Of a DNA stretch of 64,000 nucleotides, positions 9,117 through 19,084 are shown piece by piece (position 1 is the first letter of the stretch; each line of letters opens with the position of its first letter). Origin of the DNA: an uncultured Kangiella sp. (GTDB taxonomy: Bacteria > Pseudomonadota > Gammaproteobacteria > Enterobacterales > Kangiellaceae); assembly GCA_947503435.1 (NCBI GenBank), contig CANNDL010000002.1, forward strand, positions 248,001-312,000. The letters are read 5' to 3'. The position numbers and the translations under genes are program-made. The notes beneath the pieces are model-generated. The model searched no databases, was not told where the DNA came from, and saw only the letters and a list, made by a program, of their open reading frames with translations.

Positions 9117-10403
9117 TTACATACCATCTTTAACAAGATGATTCTTATCCCAATACTCTATCATCAGTCCAACAGTTACAAAAGAACCAAACACCACTAA
9201 TAGGTCTCCAGGTTCAGAGTTATCCGCAAAATATTCATAAGCTTCAGCTACATTCTTTAAATTTCTAACCCTAACAGCATTGAAAGTATCCACTAACGAC
9301 TTATCGAGTTCTTTTGCTGTAGCGCCTCTAGGTGAATCTAGATCTATACAAATCCAATTATCTATCACCTCCATATGCGACAAGCTTGTTCGAATATCTT
9401 TATCTTTCAACATGCCGCAAATAGCCCAAATATTGGCTACTTCAGAAGTCTTTTTCAACTTTTTAAGCTTTTTATTTAGCAGTAAAGCTGAGTCCGGGTT
9501 ATGAGCGACATCCAAAATAATTAAAGGGCTATCGGCAAGTTTTGAAAATCTACCTACCAAACTGGACTTCTCTAATGCTTGACGAATATGGGCTTGCTCT
9601 TTCTTTTCTGGAAACAATAGTAAAAATGCGCTTAAAGCAGCTGCTTGATTTTTAACAAACAAAGAGGAGTTACTAATTGATTCAATATTTATACTTTCGG
9701 ACAAATAATCCCAGTGGGCTGAGTGGCAATTGACTTGGTAATCAGTGTTTTCTGCCACCATGGTAGGCGACAGTTCTTGCAATGCCTTGTCTAATAATGG
9801 CAAAAGCTGCTTATCGGCAACTACCAAGGGGTTTCCCGAGCGAGCAATGCCAGCTTTTTCATAAGCTATTTCTTCTAAAGTGTCCCCTAACCAATCTGTA
9901 TGATCGAGCCCAATTGAAGTAATCACGGCAACGTCGGCATTAACGATATTAATAGCGTCAAAGCGTCCACCCAATCCCACCTCTAGCGCAATAAAATCAA
10001 GTTTTTGTTTGGAAAAACAGTAGAGTGCTACTAGTGTCGTAAACTCGAAATAAGTAAGCTCAATGTCACCTTTCCTATTTGCGATATAGCTAAAAGCAAC
10101 GCATAACTCGGCATCAGATATCGAAAGTCCATTAAGCTTTATCCGCTCATTAAATCTAATAAGATGTGGCGATGTATAACTGCCAATAGCAAGCTGATGA
10201 CAATCAGCAAGAGACTCTAAGGTTGCAATCACAGACCCTTTACCATTAGTGCCAGCAACGCTAATGACCGGCACTTTAGGTTTTATAAGGTTTAACTGAT
10301 TGGCAACTTGGGAAATGCGAGCTAATCCTAGCTCAATATCAGTGATCGGATGGCTGTTTTCTAGCCATTCCAACCACAGATTTAAAGATTTAAATTCAAT
10401 CAA
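9117..10403 (-). CDS. folC: Bifunctional folylpolyglutamate synthase/dihydrofolate synthase
   Basis: VISVAGTNGKGSVIATLES, SYTSPHLIRFNERI, LDVAHNPDSA motifs. Confidence 0.96.
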   Translation of the reverse strand: MIEFKSLNLWLEWLENSHPITDIELGLARISQVANQLNLIKPKVPVISVAGTNGKGSVIATLESLADCHQLAIGSYTSPHLIRFNERIKLNGLSISDAELCVAFSYIANRKGDIELTYFEFTTLVALYCFSKQKLDFIALEVGLGGRFDAINIVNADVAVITSIGLDHTDWLGDTLEEIAYEKAGIARSGNPLVVADKQLLPLLDKALQELSPTMVAENTDYQVNCHSAHWDYLSESINIESISNSSLFVKNQAAALSAFLLLFPEKKEQAHIRQALEKSSLVGRFSKLADSPLIILDVAHNPDSALLLNKKLKKLKKTSEVANIWAICGMLKDKDIRTSLSHMEVIDNWICIDLDSPRGATAKELDKSLVDTFNAVRVRNLKNVAEAYEYFADNSEPGDLLVVFGSFVTVGLMIEYWDKNHLVKDGM

Positions 10404-10419
10404 TAGAGTTAATAATCAA

Positions 10420-11286
10420 CTAAGCAACCACAGGCTTAGGAAGTTTAAGCATTTTTGCAGATACATTGGCTATCGTATCACGCATATGACGACGATCAAC
10501 GATCATGTCAATAGCTCCATGCTCAAGCCAGAATTCACTCAAACGAAAACCTTCTGGCAATTTTTCACGAATAGTTTGCTCAATAACTCTTTGTCCGGCG
10601 AAACCTATCAGAGCCTTTGGTTCAGCGATATGAACATCACCTAACATTGCTAAACTTGCTGTCACGCCACCCATAGTCGGATCGGTTAAAACTGATATGA
10701 ATGGTAAGCCATTGTCTGTAAGTTTAGCCAAAGCTGCGCTGGTTTTTGCCATTTGCATCAAAGAGATTAATGCCTCTTGCATTCTTGCGCCACCACTTGC
10801 GGAGAAACACACCAATACCGAGCGTGTTTTTATCGCCTGTTCAACGGCACGAACAAATTTCTCGCCAACCACAGAACCCATGGAACCGCCCATAAATTTG
10901 AAATTAAAGGCACAAGCAACAGTAGGAACACCATGCACAGTGCCCCTAAAGGCAATTAGCGCATCATTTTCAGTAGTCGTTTTCTGTGCTGATGTAATAC
11001 GGTCTTTATACTTCTTCGAATCTCGAAACTTCAATAAATCTACAGGTTTCATATCAGCGGCAATTTCTATCCGCCCTTCTTGATCTAAGAAAAGTTCTAA
11101 TCGATCACGAGCATCAACTCGCATATGGTGATCGCACTTAGGACAAACACCTTGATTACGGGCTAATTCAGCGTGATATAACACAGCTTCACAGCCAACA
11201 CATTTACTCCAGACCCCTTCAGGAATAGATTTTTTGCGTTCGCCTTCAGGATTTCTTTTCGGTAATAATCTTTCTAACCAGCTCAT
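10420..11286 (-). CDS. accD: Acetyl-CoA carboxylase carboxyltransferase subunit beta
   Basis: Zinc ribbon [39 protein letters not shown]. Confidence 0.97.
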   Translation of the reverse strand: MSWLERLLPKRNPEGERKKSIPEGVWSKCVGCEAVLYHAELARNQGVCPKCDHHMRVDARDRLELFLDQEGRIEIAADMKPVDLLKFRDSKKYKDRITSAQKTTTENDALIAFRGTVHGVPTVACAFNFKFMGGSMGSVVGEKFVRAVEQAIKTRSVLVCFSASGGARMQEALISLMQMAKTSAALAKLTDNGLPFISVLTDPTMGGVTASLAMLGDVHIAEPKALIGFAGQRVIEQTIREKLPEGFRLSEFWLEHGAIDMIVDRRHMRDTIANVSAKMLKLPKPVVA

Positions 11287-11393
11287 AAATATCTTACTTT
11301 TCGTTAAGTATCATTATTTTAACAGGATTCCGCCTATTGGGTATAGGGAAAACTAGCAGCCCTTATCTGGTAAAACCAGAGCTTCATTTGCCC

Positions 11394-12176
11394 TCATAAA
11401 AATAATGGGCCAATAGGTAGTCGAGGTATTTTGAAAGAATCTGGATATTCGACATCCACCAAATACAATCCTTTAGGGCTAGCTGTTGCTGCAGCTAAAT
11501 TTCGATCCTTAGCGATTAATAATTCTTGTGCCCACTGAGGTGTTTTTATACCCTTTCCAATACTAATTAGAGTTCCAGCAATATTGCGCACCATGTGATG
11601 CAAAAATGCATTCGCTTTAATATCAATGATTAAATAGTCAGCTCTTTTCTCTACCTTTAGATGATGAATATTTCGCATGGAAGTTGGCGACTGACAAGAA
11701 GCTGCTTGAAATGCGGCAAAATTCTGCTCTCCAGGAAAATATTGGCAAGCACTATTCATAGCATCTAGATCTAGTTTATGCCTTACCCAAGTTAACCCTG
11801 AATTCATTATTGCAGGCTTGGCTTTAGTATTTGCAATGATGTAGCGATAACGCCTTGCGGTTGCGCTGAATCGAGCATGAAACTTATCATCAACACTTTT
11901 GACCCAACGAACTGCAATGTCATCAGGCAATTGAGTATTGGCTCCTAATATCCACGCTTTATCAGGTCTTGGGTTGTTACAATTAAAATTAACTACTTGG
12001 CCAGTAGCATGTACCCCCGTGTCCGTCCTGCCAGCACAGTTGACTAAAATTTCCTCATCGCCAATTTTTGACAGCACACTTTCAAGTTCAGCCTGGACAG
12101 AATTAACATGTCGTTGTCGCTGCCAACCTGAATAGTTAGCCCCTAAGTATTCGATTCCTAATGCAATATTATTCAT
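11394..12176 (-). CDS. truA: tRNA pseudouridine(38-40) synthase
   Basis: GIEYLGANYSGWQRQ, CAGRTDTGVHATGQVV, FLHHMVRNIAGTL. Confidence 0.97.
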   Translation of the reverse strand: MNNIALGIEYLGANYSGWQRQRHVNSVQAELESVLSKIGDEEILVNCAGRTDTGVHATGQVVNFNCNNPRPDKAWILGANTQLPDDIAVRWVKSVDDKFHARFSATARRYRYIIANTKAKPAIMNSGLTWVRHKLDLDAMNSACQYFPGEQNFAAFQAASCQSPTSMRNIHHLKVEKRADYLIIDIKANAFLHHMVRNIAGTLISIGKGIKTPQWAQELLIAKDRNLAAATASPKGLYLVDVEYPDSFKIPRLPIGPLFL

Positions 12177-12188
12177 AAAGTATTCTTA

Positions 12189-12220
12189 TAAAAAAACACC
12201 AGCACGTGGCTGGTGTTAAT
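12189..12220 (-). terminator. Rho-independent terminator after fimV
   Basis: Hairpin ACACCAGCcacGTGCTGGTGT followed by T-tract on minus strand. Confidence 0.8.
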
Positions 12221-12233
12221 TATCCATCAACAA

Positions 12234-14381
12234 TTACAAGTCAGCTAATATGTCGGAAGCAGCGTCCCTTTGTTGTACGCTACCTTCTTTTTGAACTTCC
12301 TTTAAAATTTCAATAGCGGACTCTTCATCGCCCATGGCAACATAAGCTTTCGCTAATTCAAGCTTGGTATTCGCTTCATCGTCTGATAAAAGTTCCTGTG
12401 GCTCTGCTTCGCTCGAAGCCTCAGGCATAGCTTCATCGGAATCAAGTGTAAACTCAATTACATTTGCCTCAACCTCATTCGATATTTCTTGAGTCTCTTC
12501 TTCGATAATATCAACATCAACAGACTCAGAGTTAATGTTATTATCTAGAATACCATCCATTTCATCAGACAAATCAACCGTTTTTTCTGGAACATCAGCA
12601 CCAAATACTTCTTCTTCGCTTAACATCAAGTCATCATCAACTTGAATTTCCGCAGAATCAAATTGCCCATTACTCTCATTCAACTGCATTAATCCAGCAA
12701 CTTTTAAGCCTAATTCAGAATCATGATCAAAAGAGTCAGGCATTGCTAGAAACAATTGCTTTAACTTTTCAACTTGCTGATTAGAGCTGTATACTTCCAT
12801 CAGTTTCACACGAACAGCATGGTTATCTGGATCTTTATCCAGCGCGTTAACTAATAAAGTTTCTACTTTATCTAGCTTGCCACGGGCAATTAAAATATCA
12901 GCTTCATCTAATGGATTAGTTTCCACTGCAGGTGCTTCAGGTGCTTTATTGGTAAAAGATGGTTGCTTTCTTTCAAAGCTTGTTGGCGAAAATTCATCAT
13001 TAGCTAATTCTTGATCCAATTCACTTTGACGTTTTTTCAATACCCAGCCAAGCCCAAGCAGCGCTAATAAGGCTCCTAAAATAATTAACGGCCATTTCCA
13101 AAAACCATCTTTTTGCCAAAAGGCAACTTCTTGGTTGCTGTTATTTGATACGCTGGTCGCAGGTTCCATTTCTTCTGAAGACTGGTTAGCCTCTTCTACG
13201 GCCTGCTCAGCCTCTGCTGCCAGCGCCTGCAATGCTTCGTCGGTATCATCTTTTGCTTCGGCTGAACCCGTCAAGACTGACAAGGTTTCATCTTCAACTG
13301 CAACACCTGTATCTACTTCAGATTTAACCGCTTCCAGCTCTCGCTTTAGTTGTTCATTTTCAAGTCGCAAAGATTCTACGGTTTGCTGTAGCTCATCTTG
13401 ACTGCCTTGACTAACCTCTCCCAATGCATCTTCTTGAACATTAACACCAGAGGTATCCGAATTGTCTGACTCAGTAACACTACTAATTGTTAAGCGACCA
13501 GTCGGTTGAGCATTGTTTTGCTGGGCAGTCTCGTTTACCGTTTTTCTAACGTCTAATGGTGCTTCAGAGGTATTGTTAGATTTTAAATCACGATAACTGA
13601 CATCTGTTGAAACGGAACGAACTTGTGAATTTGCAGGCACCGATAAAACCGCACCGGCTTTCAAACGATCAATATCGTTATTAATAAACGCATTCGGATT
13701 ATTACGATACAACGCTGCCAAAGTTTGATTGACGCTTGCACCTTCAGGCTTAACCCGTGTAGCAATACTCCATAAGGTTTCACCCCGCCCTACGCGCCAA
13801 TTATCACCAGTGAACTCTACTCTGGGTTGCGTTGCTCTGCTAGGCTCAGTAGTTGGTGTATTAGCTTGGACCCTATCGCGCGGAGTTTCTTGAACTTGCG
13901 TACGACGTGGCTCAACCGGCTGAGTTTGAATTGGCTTTACTGCCGTAACAATTTGTTGATTGTTTTGAGATAAAGACGGTGGGTCCAGTAATAAAGTATA
14001 TTCACGCATTAAACGTCCTTGCGGCCAATTTAACTCGACCAGGAAATTTAAAAATGGTTCTTTAATGGCCTGCCTGCTGGAGACTTGAATATATTTGGTC
14101 CCATCAGTGTCGGTTTCAATACTAAATGAAAGCTGCCCATGGATTGGCTCGCGACTAATGCCAAATTTACCATATGCCTCAAACGAAGCAATTCTCGCGC
14201 TTAAGTCTTCTTGGGTAAATTCTTTAGACGATAAAAGACTAATCCTAGCAGTTAAAGGCTGATTTAATTTAGTATTTGAATCAATATCTCCTAGACCAAG
14301 ACTCCATGCAGTAGGAGCCAACATTGAAAGTCCAATAATTGAAGTTACCGTAGCTTTTACCAGTTTGTTCTGATTTTTCAT
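12234..14381 (-). CDS. fimV: FimV/HubP-type LysM polar protein
   Basis: N-terminal LGLGDIDSNTKLNQPLTARI, LysM (WRVGRGETLWSIATRV), TM, acidic C-terminal FimV domain (KLELAKAYVAMGDEESAIEILKEV). Confidence 0.94.
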   Translation of the reverse strand: MKNQNKLVKATVTSIIGLSMLAPTAWSLGLGDIDSNTKLNQPLTARISLLSSKEFTQEDLSARIASFEAYGKFGISREPIHGQLSFSIETDTDGTKYIQVSSRQAIKEPFLNFLVELNWPQGRLMREYTLLLDPPSLSQNNQQIVTAVKPIQTQPVEPRRTQVQETPRDRVQANTPTTEPSRATQPRVEFTGDNWRVGRGETLWSIATRVKPEGASVNQTLAALYRNNPNAFINNDIDRLKAGAVLSVPANSQVRSVSTDVSYRDLKSNNTSEAPLDVRKTVNETAQQNNAQPTGRLTISSVTESDNSDTSGVNVQEDALGEVSQGSQDELQQTVESLRLENEQLKRELEAVKSEVDTGVAVEDETLSVLTGSAEAKDDTDEALQALAAEAEQAVEEANQSSEEMEPATSVSNNSNQEVAFWQKDGFWKWPLIILGALLALLGLGWVLKKRQSELDQELANDEFSPTSFERKQPSFTNKAPEAPAVETNPLDEADILIARGKLDKVETLLVNALDKDPDNHAVRVKLMEVYSSNQQVEKLKQLFLAMPDSFDHDSELGLKVAGLMQLNESNGQFDSAEIQVDDDLMLSEEEVFGADVPEKTVDLSDEMDGILDNNINSESVDVDIIEEETQEISNEVEANVIEFTLDSDEAMPEASSEAEPQELLSDDEANTKLELAKAYVAMGDEESAIEILKEVQKEGSVQQRDAASDILADL

Positions 14382-14481
14382 AACCTAATTCCTAATCTAT
14401 CATCCTTGAAATCATGACTACCCATAGTTACCCTTTGCGCTAAGAGCCACTATCATTTTGATTTATAAGTGTATTGTGCTT

Positions 14482-15501
14482 TTATAGATACTCTTTTACA
14501 AGTTTTTCAGCTATTTGTACGGTATTTAGAGCGGCCCCTTTCCGGACATTATCCGATACTACCCACAAAGCGATACCATTCTCTCGGCTACCATCATTTC
14601 GTATGCGACTGACATAAACGCCATCTTTGCCACTGGCATGTGTCACTGGAGTGGCATATTCAAGCTGACTCATATCATCAACCAGCTCAACCCCTTCTGC
14701 TTTACTTAACAATTTCCTAACTTCATCAGCATTAATTGCTTTATGAGTTTGCAAGTGAATAGCTTCAGAATGGCCATAAAATACAGGGACTCTTACAGCC
14801 GTTGGACTCACACCAATTGAGTCATCTTCAAGAATTTTATGAGTTTCCCAGATCATTTTCATTTCTTCTTTTGTGTAGCCATTATCTTGAGGGGCATCGA
14901 TATTTGGCAACACATTAAATGCAATCTGCTTGTCATAAACATTATTAGTGACTTCTCGAGCATTTAGTAACTGGGCTGTTTGTTTAGCAAGCTCTTCAAC
15001 TGCTTTTTGTCCTGAACCGGACACCGCTTGATATGTAGCCACATTAATATGCTTGATTCCTACCGCTTCATGAATCGGCTTAAGAGCCACCATCATTTGC
15101 ATTGTCGAGCAATTTGGATTGGCGATGATGCCATGATTTTTGAAGTCAGCTATACGCTCGGGGTTTACTTCAGTCACCACTAGCGGGATCTCATCGTGGT
15201 ACCTAAATTCTGACGTATTATCAATAACTATAGCCCCAACACTTGCTGCTTTTGGCGCATATTCTTTAGAAATTGCACCACCTGCTGAGAATAAAGCCAC
15301 ATCAACTTGGGAAAAATCAAATTCGTCCAGTTTCTGAACGGTTCTACTTATTCCATTAAACTGGACACGTTCACCGGCCGATCGTTCGCTGGCTAACAAG
15401 TAGATATTATCTACAGGAAACTTCCTTTCTTCTAAGATCTCTCTAATAGCAACACCAACCGCACCGGTGGCCCCAACAATGGCTAAATTTACTTTTTCCA
15501 C
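14482..15501 (-). CDS. asd: Aspartate-semialdehyde dehydrogenase
   Basis: NLAIVGATGAVG, IIANPNCSTMQMMVALKPI, YQAVSGSGQKA. Confidence 0.96.
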   Translation of the reverse strand: MEKVNLAIVGATGAVGVAIREILEERKFPVDNIYLLASERSAGERVQFNGISRTVQKLDEFDFSQVDVALFSAGGAISKEYAPKAASVGAIVIDNTSEFRYHDEIPLVVTEVNPERIADFKNHGIIANPNCSTMQMMVALKPIHEAVGIKHINVATYQAVSGSGQKAVEELAKQTAQLLNAREVTNNVYDKQIAFNVLPNIDAPQDNGYTKEEMKMIWETHKILEDDSIGVSPTAVRVPVFYGHSEAIHLQTHKAINADEVRKLLSKAEGVELVDDMSQLEYATPVTHASGKDGVYVSRIRNDGSRENGIALWVVSDNVRKGAALNTVQIAEKLVKEYL

Positions 15502-15553
15502 TTAATTCACTCACTACTTTTAAATTTGATAATACTTTAAATAAGAAAGATAA

Positions 15554-15922
15554 CTATTTCTTTTTATTAAGAAAACCTACAACTCTAGCGGCTACATAAC
15601 CAACAAACCCAAGGGCTAAGGTATATTTTGCTAAATTCATTACTTGGTTATTCGAGGTATAACCTAAGCCAAATTTTTGGTTTAACCAAAAAGTTATATC
15701 TACACGAAAAAACCACAATAAAACACCAATGATAAACACTATCATTGCTATAAACGACCAAGTTTGGATGCGGGATTTTTTGCGCATTTTTTGAATCATC
15801 TGAGTCGTTTCTAAATTGGTTACATCACCTTCATCAGAAAATAATGCACCGCAGTGACTACATGATTCAGCGCGGCTGGAAATTTTTTTATTGCATACTC
15901 GACAATTAATAATAGCCATCAA
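15554..15922 (-). CDS. Zinc-ribbon membrane protein, unknown function
   Basis: N-terminal CRVCNKKISSRAESCSHCG zinc ribbon; two hydrophobic segments. Confidence 0.75.
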   Translation of the reverse strand: MMAIINCRVCNKKISSRAESCSHCGALFSDEGDVTNLETTQMIQKMRKKSRIQTWSFIAMIVFIIGVLLWFFRVDITFWLNQKFGLGYTSNNQVMNLAKYTLALGFVGYVAARVVGFLNKKK

Positions 15923-15947
15923 AAGTACCTTTTGTTATTTAACCTGA

Positions 15948-18659
15948 TTATTTTAATGCTTTGCTCGCGATTTCGTAAACATCTTTAGATAATTCTGGCT
16001 GATTTAATATTTCTTCTAATTGATTCTTCATCAGCAATTGACGTTGATCGTCAAATTTTTTCCAACGATTAAAAGCGCCAGTTAACCTTGCAGCAACTTG
16101 AGGGTTGACACTATACAGCTTTTTAATCTGCTGAGTTAGAAATTGATACCCTTTACCATCTGCACGGTGAAATTGATGCATATTGGCACTAGCGAAAGCT
16201 CCAATTAACGCGCGAACCTTATTGGGGTTAGTTTTTTCAAAAGCAGCATGCTGAGTTAATAGCTCCACCCTCTCAATACTGCCTTCATTAGAATCGGTAG
16301 CAAGTACAGATAGCCATTTATCGATGACCAACTCTTCAAATCTCCAACGCTCATAAAACTCATCAATCACACTCTGCTTAGATTTATACTTCGAGTGAAT
16401 CAACATTTTAAAAGCCGATATTGAATCCGTCATATTATTAGCGCTAGCCATTTGATTGAGTGCCAGTTGATAAGATTGCTCTTTATCTAACTGCAAAAGA
16501 TAATCTAAGCAAGAATGACTAAAGGCTCTCTTAGCAATAGCCTGTGCAGTTTGCTCAAACTTTCCTAAATGATGATTAGCTTGATAATGCAGCAACCAAT
16601 CCATTTCAAGTTTTATAGCAAGCTGTTGCTTTAGGAAATCATGAGCTTTTAAAAGATGATCTATTTCAACTCGACTCCTAACTTCTATTAGGGTTTTAAT
16701 ATCAGGTAAATTTAACGCTAAAGCTTTAAACTGACCATTTAATTCATTGTTATCCAACACTGATTTAACCGCAGACACCAACATCGTTGGCACAGTAAGT
16801 TGCTCACCCGATACAGAGGATTCATATAGCTGCCAAATAACATCGCTAAACAACCGTTGGCCAGCTTCCCAACGGTTAAAAGCATCTGAATCATTGGCCA
16901 ATATGAAGCTCAACTCCTGATTACTATAATCATAGTGCAATTTTATAGGCGCTGAAAAATTCCTTAATATAGACAATGTTGGCTTTTCATTGACATCAGT
17001 AAAAGTGACCACTTGTTTAGCTTGAGTCAAATGCAAAATGTCATCCTGTAGATTGTCACTTGCGGTTGCTAAATTTAATGGCATGTCTGAACCACTAGAG
17101 TCTAGTAGTCCTATTCGAATTGGAATATGGAAAGGCTTTTTGGTTTTCTGCCCTGGCGTCTCAGGGCACTTTTGCTCTAAAGTCAGAGTCAAGGTTTGCT
17201 CACTTTCATTATAATTACTAGTAATGTTGACTTCTGGCGTACCTGCTTGAGAATACCAGCGCCTAAACTGTTGCAAAGGATAATTATTGGCATCTTCCAT
17301 AGCACAGACAAAATCCTCACATGTAACAGCTTGACCATCATGCCGTTTGAAGTATAAATCCATGCCTTTTCTAAAGCCTTCAGCGCCAAGAATAGTATGG
17401 AACATTCGAATAATTTCGGCGCCTTTATTATAAACCGTTACAGTATAGAAATTATTCATCTCAATATATGAGTCTGGACGAATAGAGTGAGCCATTGGGC
17501 CTGCATCTTCTGCAAATTGATGGGCACGGATAATTTTAACGTCATCTATTCTTTTTACGGCAGCATCAGTTTGATCGGCAGTGAATTGTTGATCGCGGAA
17601 TACCGTTAAACCTTCTTTTAGACTTAATTGGAACCAATCACGACAAGTTACACGATTACCAGTCCAGTTATGAAAATATTCGTGTGCAATAACCGCTTCA
17701 ACGTCTTCATAATCTGTATCAGTAGCAGTAGCTTGGGAAGCTAAAACGTATTTAGTGTTAAACACATTTAAGCCTTTATTTTCCATCGCGCCCATATTGA
17801 AGTCGCCAACTGCTACTATCATGTATATGTCTAAATCATATTCTAGGCCGAAAACTTGCTCATCCCATCTCATGGATTTTCTCAATGATTCCATGGCGTG
17901 AGAACACTGTTCTAACTTTCCTTTATCTACAAAAATTTGCAGCAGAACTTTTCGCCCTGAGATAGTAGTAAATTCATCTTCAAGCAAATCATAATCACCA
18001 GCACAAAGCGCAAATAAATAACTAGGTTTCTTAAAGGGATCAACCCAAGTAGCATAATGTCGATCGTCTGCTAAATCGCCATAATCCACTTTATTACCAT
18101 TGGATAATATATTGGGGTATTTCGATTTATCAGCTTCGATGCGCACTTTATAACTAGCCATAATATCTGGTCGATCTAGAAAGTAAGTGATTTTTCGAAA
18201 TCCTTCCGCTTCGCACTGCGTGCAATATTTACCGCTAGAACGATATAAGCCCTCGAGTGAAGTATTTTTATCAGGATAGATTTTCACTTGAGTGGTAAGA
18301 TCGAAATTATCAGGACAATCAAGCACGGTTAAACCCGTTTCAGTCAACTCGTAAGCAGTGCTATCCAAGGTATCATCATTCAATGCTATGGAAATAAGCT
18401 CAAGTTCAACACCATCTAGCGCTAAGCTTTTGCTGTCATTGCTAGACTCAAGATTTTTGTAAAGCGATAACTTAGAAGTTACTAAACTATAATTATCAAA
18501 TAACTCAATGGTTAAATGAACATTGTTTATTAAAAAGTTAGAAACTTGATAGTCTTTACGATACTTAGCAACTATTTTTGTAATTTCTGTCGATTCAGCT
18601 GTATTCATAGCGTTATCAGTGATTATTCTTTGGACAAAGTAATAATTTAATTCTAGCAA
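15948..18659 (-). CDS. pepN: Aminopeptidase N (M1 family)
   Basis: VGDFNMGAMENKGLN and VIAHEYFHNWTGNRVTCRDWFQLSLKEGLTVFRDQ. True start probably the MNTAEST methionine. Confidence 0.97.
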   Translation of the reverse strand: MLELNYYFVQRIITDNAMNTAESTEITKIVAKYRKDYQVSNFLINNVHLTIELFDNYSLVTSKLSLYKNLESSNDSKSLALDGVELELISIALNDDTLDSTAYELTETGLTVLDCPDNFDLTTQVKIYPDKNTSLEGLYRSSGKYCTQCEAEGFRKITYFLDRPDIMASYKVRIEADKSKYPNILSNGNKVDYGDLADDRHYATWVDPFKKPSYLFALCAGDYDLLEDEFTTISGRKVLLQIFVDKGKLEQCSHAMESLRKSMRWDEQVFGLEYDLDIYMIVAVGDFNMGAMENKGLNVFNTKYVLASQATATDTDYEDVEAVIAHEYFHNWTGNRVTCRDWFQLSLKEGLTVFRDQQFTADQTDAAVKRIDDVKIIRAHQFAEDAGPMAHSIRPDSYIEMNNFYTVTVYNKGAEIIRMFHTILGAEGFRKGMDLYFKRHDGQAVTCEDFVCAMEDANNYPLQQFRRWYSQAGTPEVNITSNYNESEQTLTLTLEQKCPETPGQKTKKPFHIPIRIGLLDSSGSDMPLNLATASDNLQDDILHLTQAKQVVTFTDVNEKPTLSILRNFSAPIKLHYDYSNQELSFILANDSDAFNRWEAGQRLFSDVIWQLYESSVSGEQLTVPTMLVSAVKSVLDNNELNGQFKALALNLPDIKTLIEVRSRVEIDHLLKAHDFLKQQLAIKLEMDWLLHYQANHHLGKFEQTAQAIAKRAFSHSCLDYLLQLDKEQSYQLALNQMASANNMTDSISAFKMLIHSKYKSKQSVIDEFYERWRFEELVIDKWLSVLATDSNEGSIERVELLTQHAAFEKTNPNKVRALIGAFASANMHQFHRADGKGYQFLTQQIKKLYSVNPQVAARLTGAFNRWKKFDDQRQLLMKNQLEEILNQPELSKDVYEIASKALK

Positions 18660-18718
18660 TCTTCATTAACTTTAGATATAAGTGCATAAAATTCTAATGT
18701 ATTAATATTTATAACATT

Positions 18719-19084
18719 ATGTGTAATTGCTCACAATTAGCATCTATCGTGCCCGGCCATGATGAAAATAATCCACTTGGACCACTCGATGAACTGGAAT
18801 GGGACCCAAGCCGCTGGGCAACTCTAAATCGCTGTTCAGACTGTAACCAGCTCTGGCATATCGACATTGCAAAAGCTGACCAGATAGGTTTGTGCATCAA
18901 ACTTGCCGAGGAAGCTGATTGGACAAAACTGGATATGACTCAAACACGAGTGCAAATGATGGTCAATAACCATGGTGGGCTTTCATTCGATACTTGTCGC
19001 TGGAAGCAGTGCAATAACAATTGCGTGAAAGGCTTAGCTTTTTGCCCTCAGCATGCTTATTTCGATATGGATATCAAAGTTTAG
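18719..19084 (+). CDS. Cysteine-rich small protein of unknown function
   Basis: 121-aa ORF with MCNC, CSDC, CRWKQC, C, CPQH residues; in a pepN / acyltransferase gap; 3' end overlaps the convergent gene by 11 nt. Confidence 0.6.
   Translation: MCNCSQLASIVPGHDENNPLGPLDELEWDPSRWATLNRCSDCNQLWHIDIAKADQIGLCIKLAEEADWTKLDMTQTRVQMMVNNHGGLSFDTCRWKQCNNNCVKGLAFCPQHAYFDMDIKV

Noticed and set aside
10697-11083. 128-aa plus-strand ORF antisense to accD
   Set aside because: Embedded in accD; no independent support.
18709-18900. 63-aa minus-strand ORF upstream of pepN
   Set aside because: Antisense to the Cys-rich ORF, which has better coding character; no RBS or domain.
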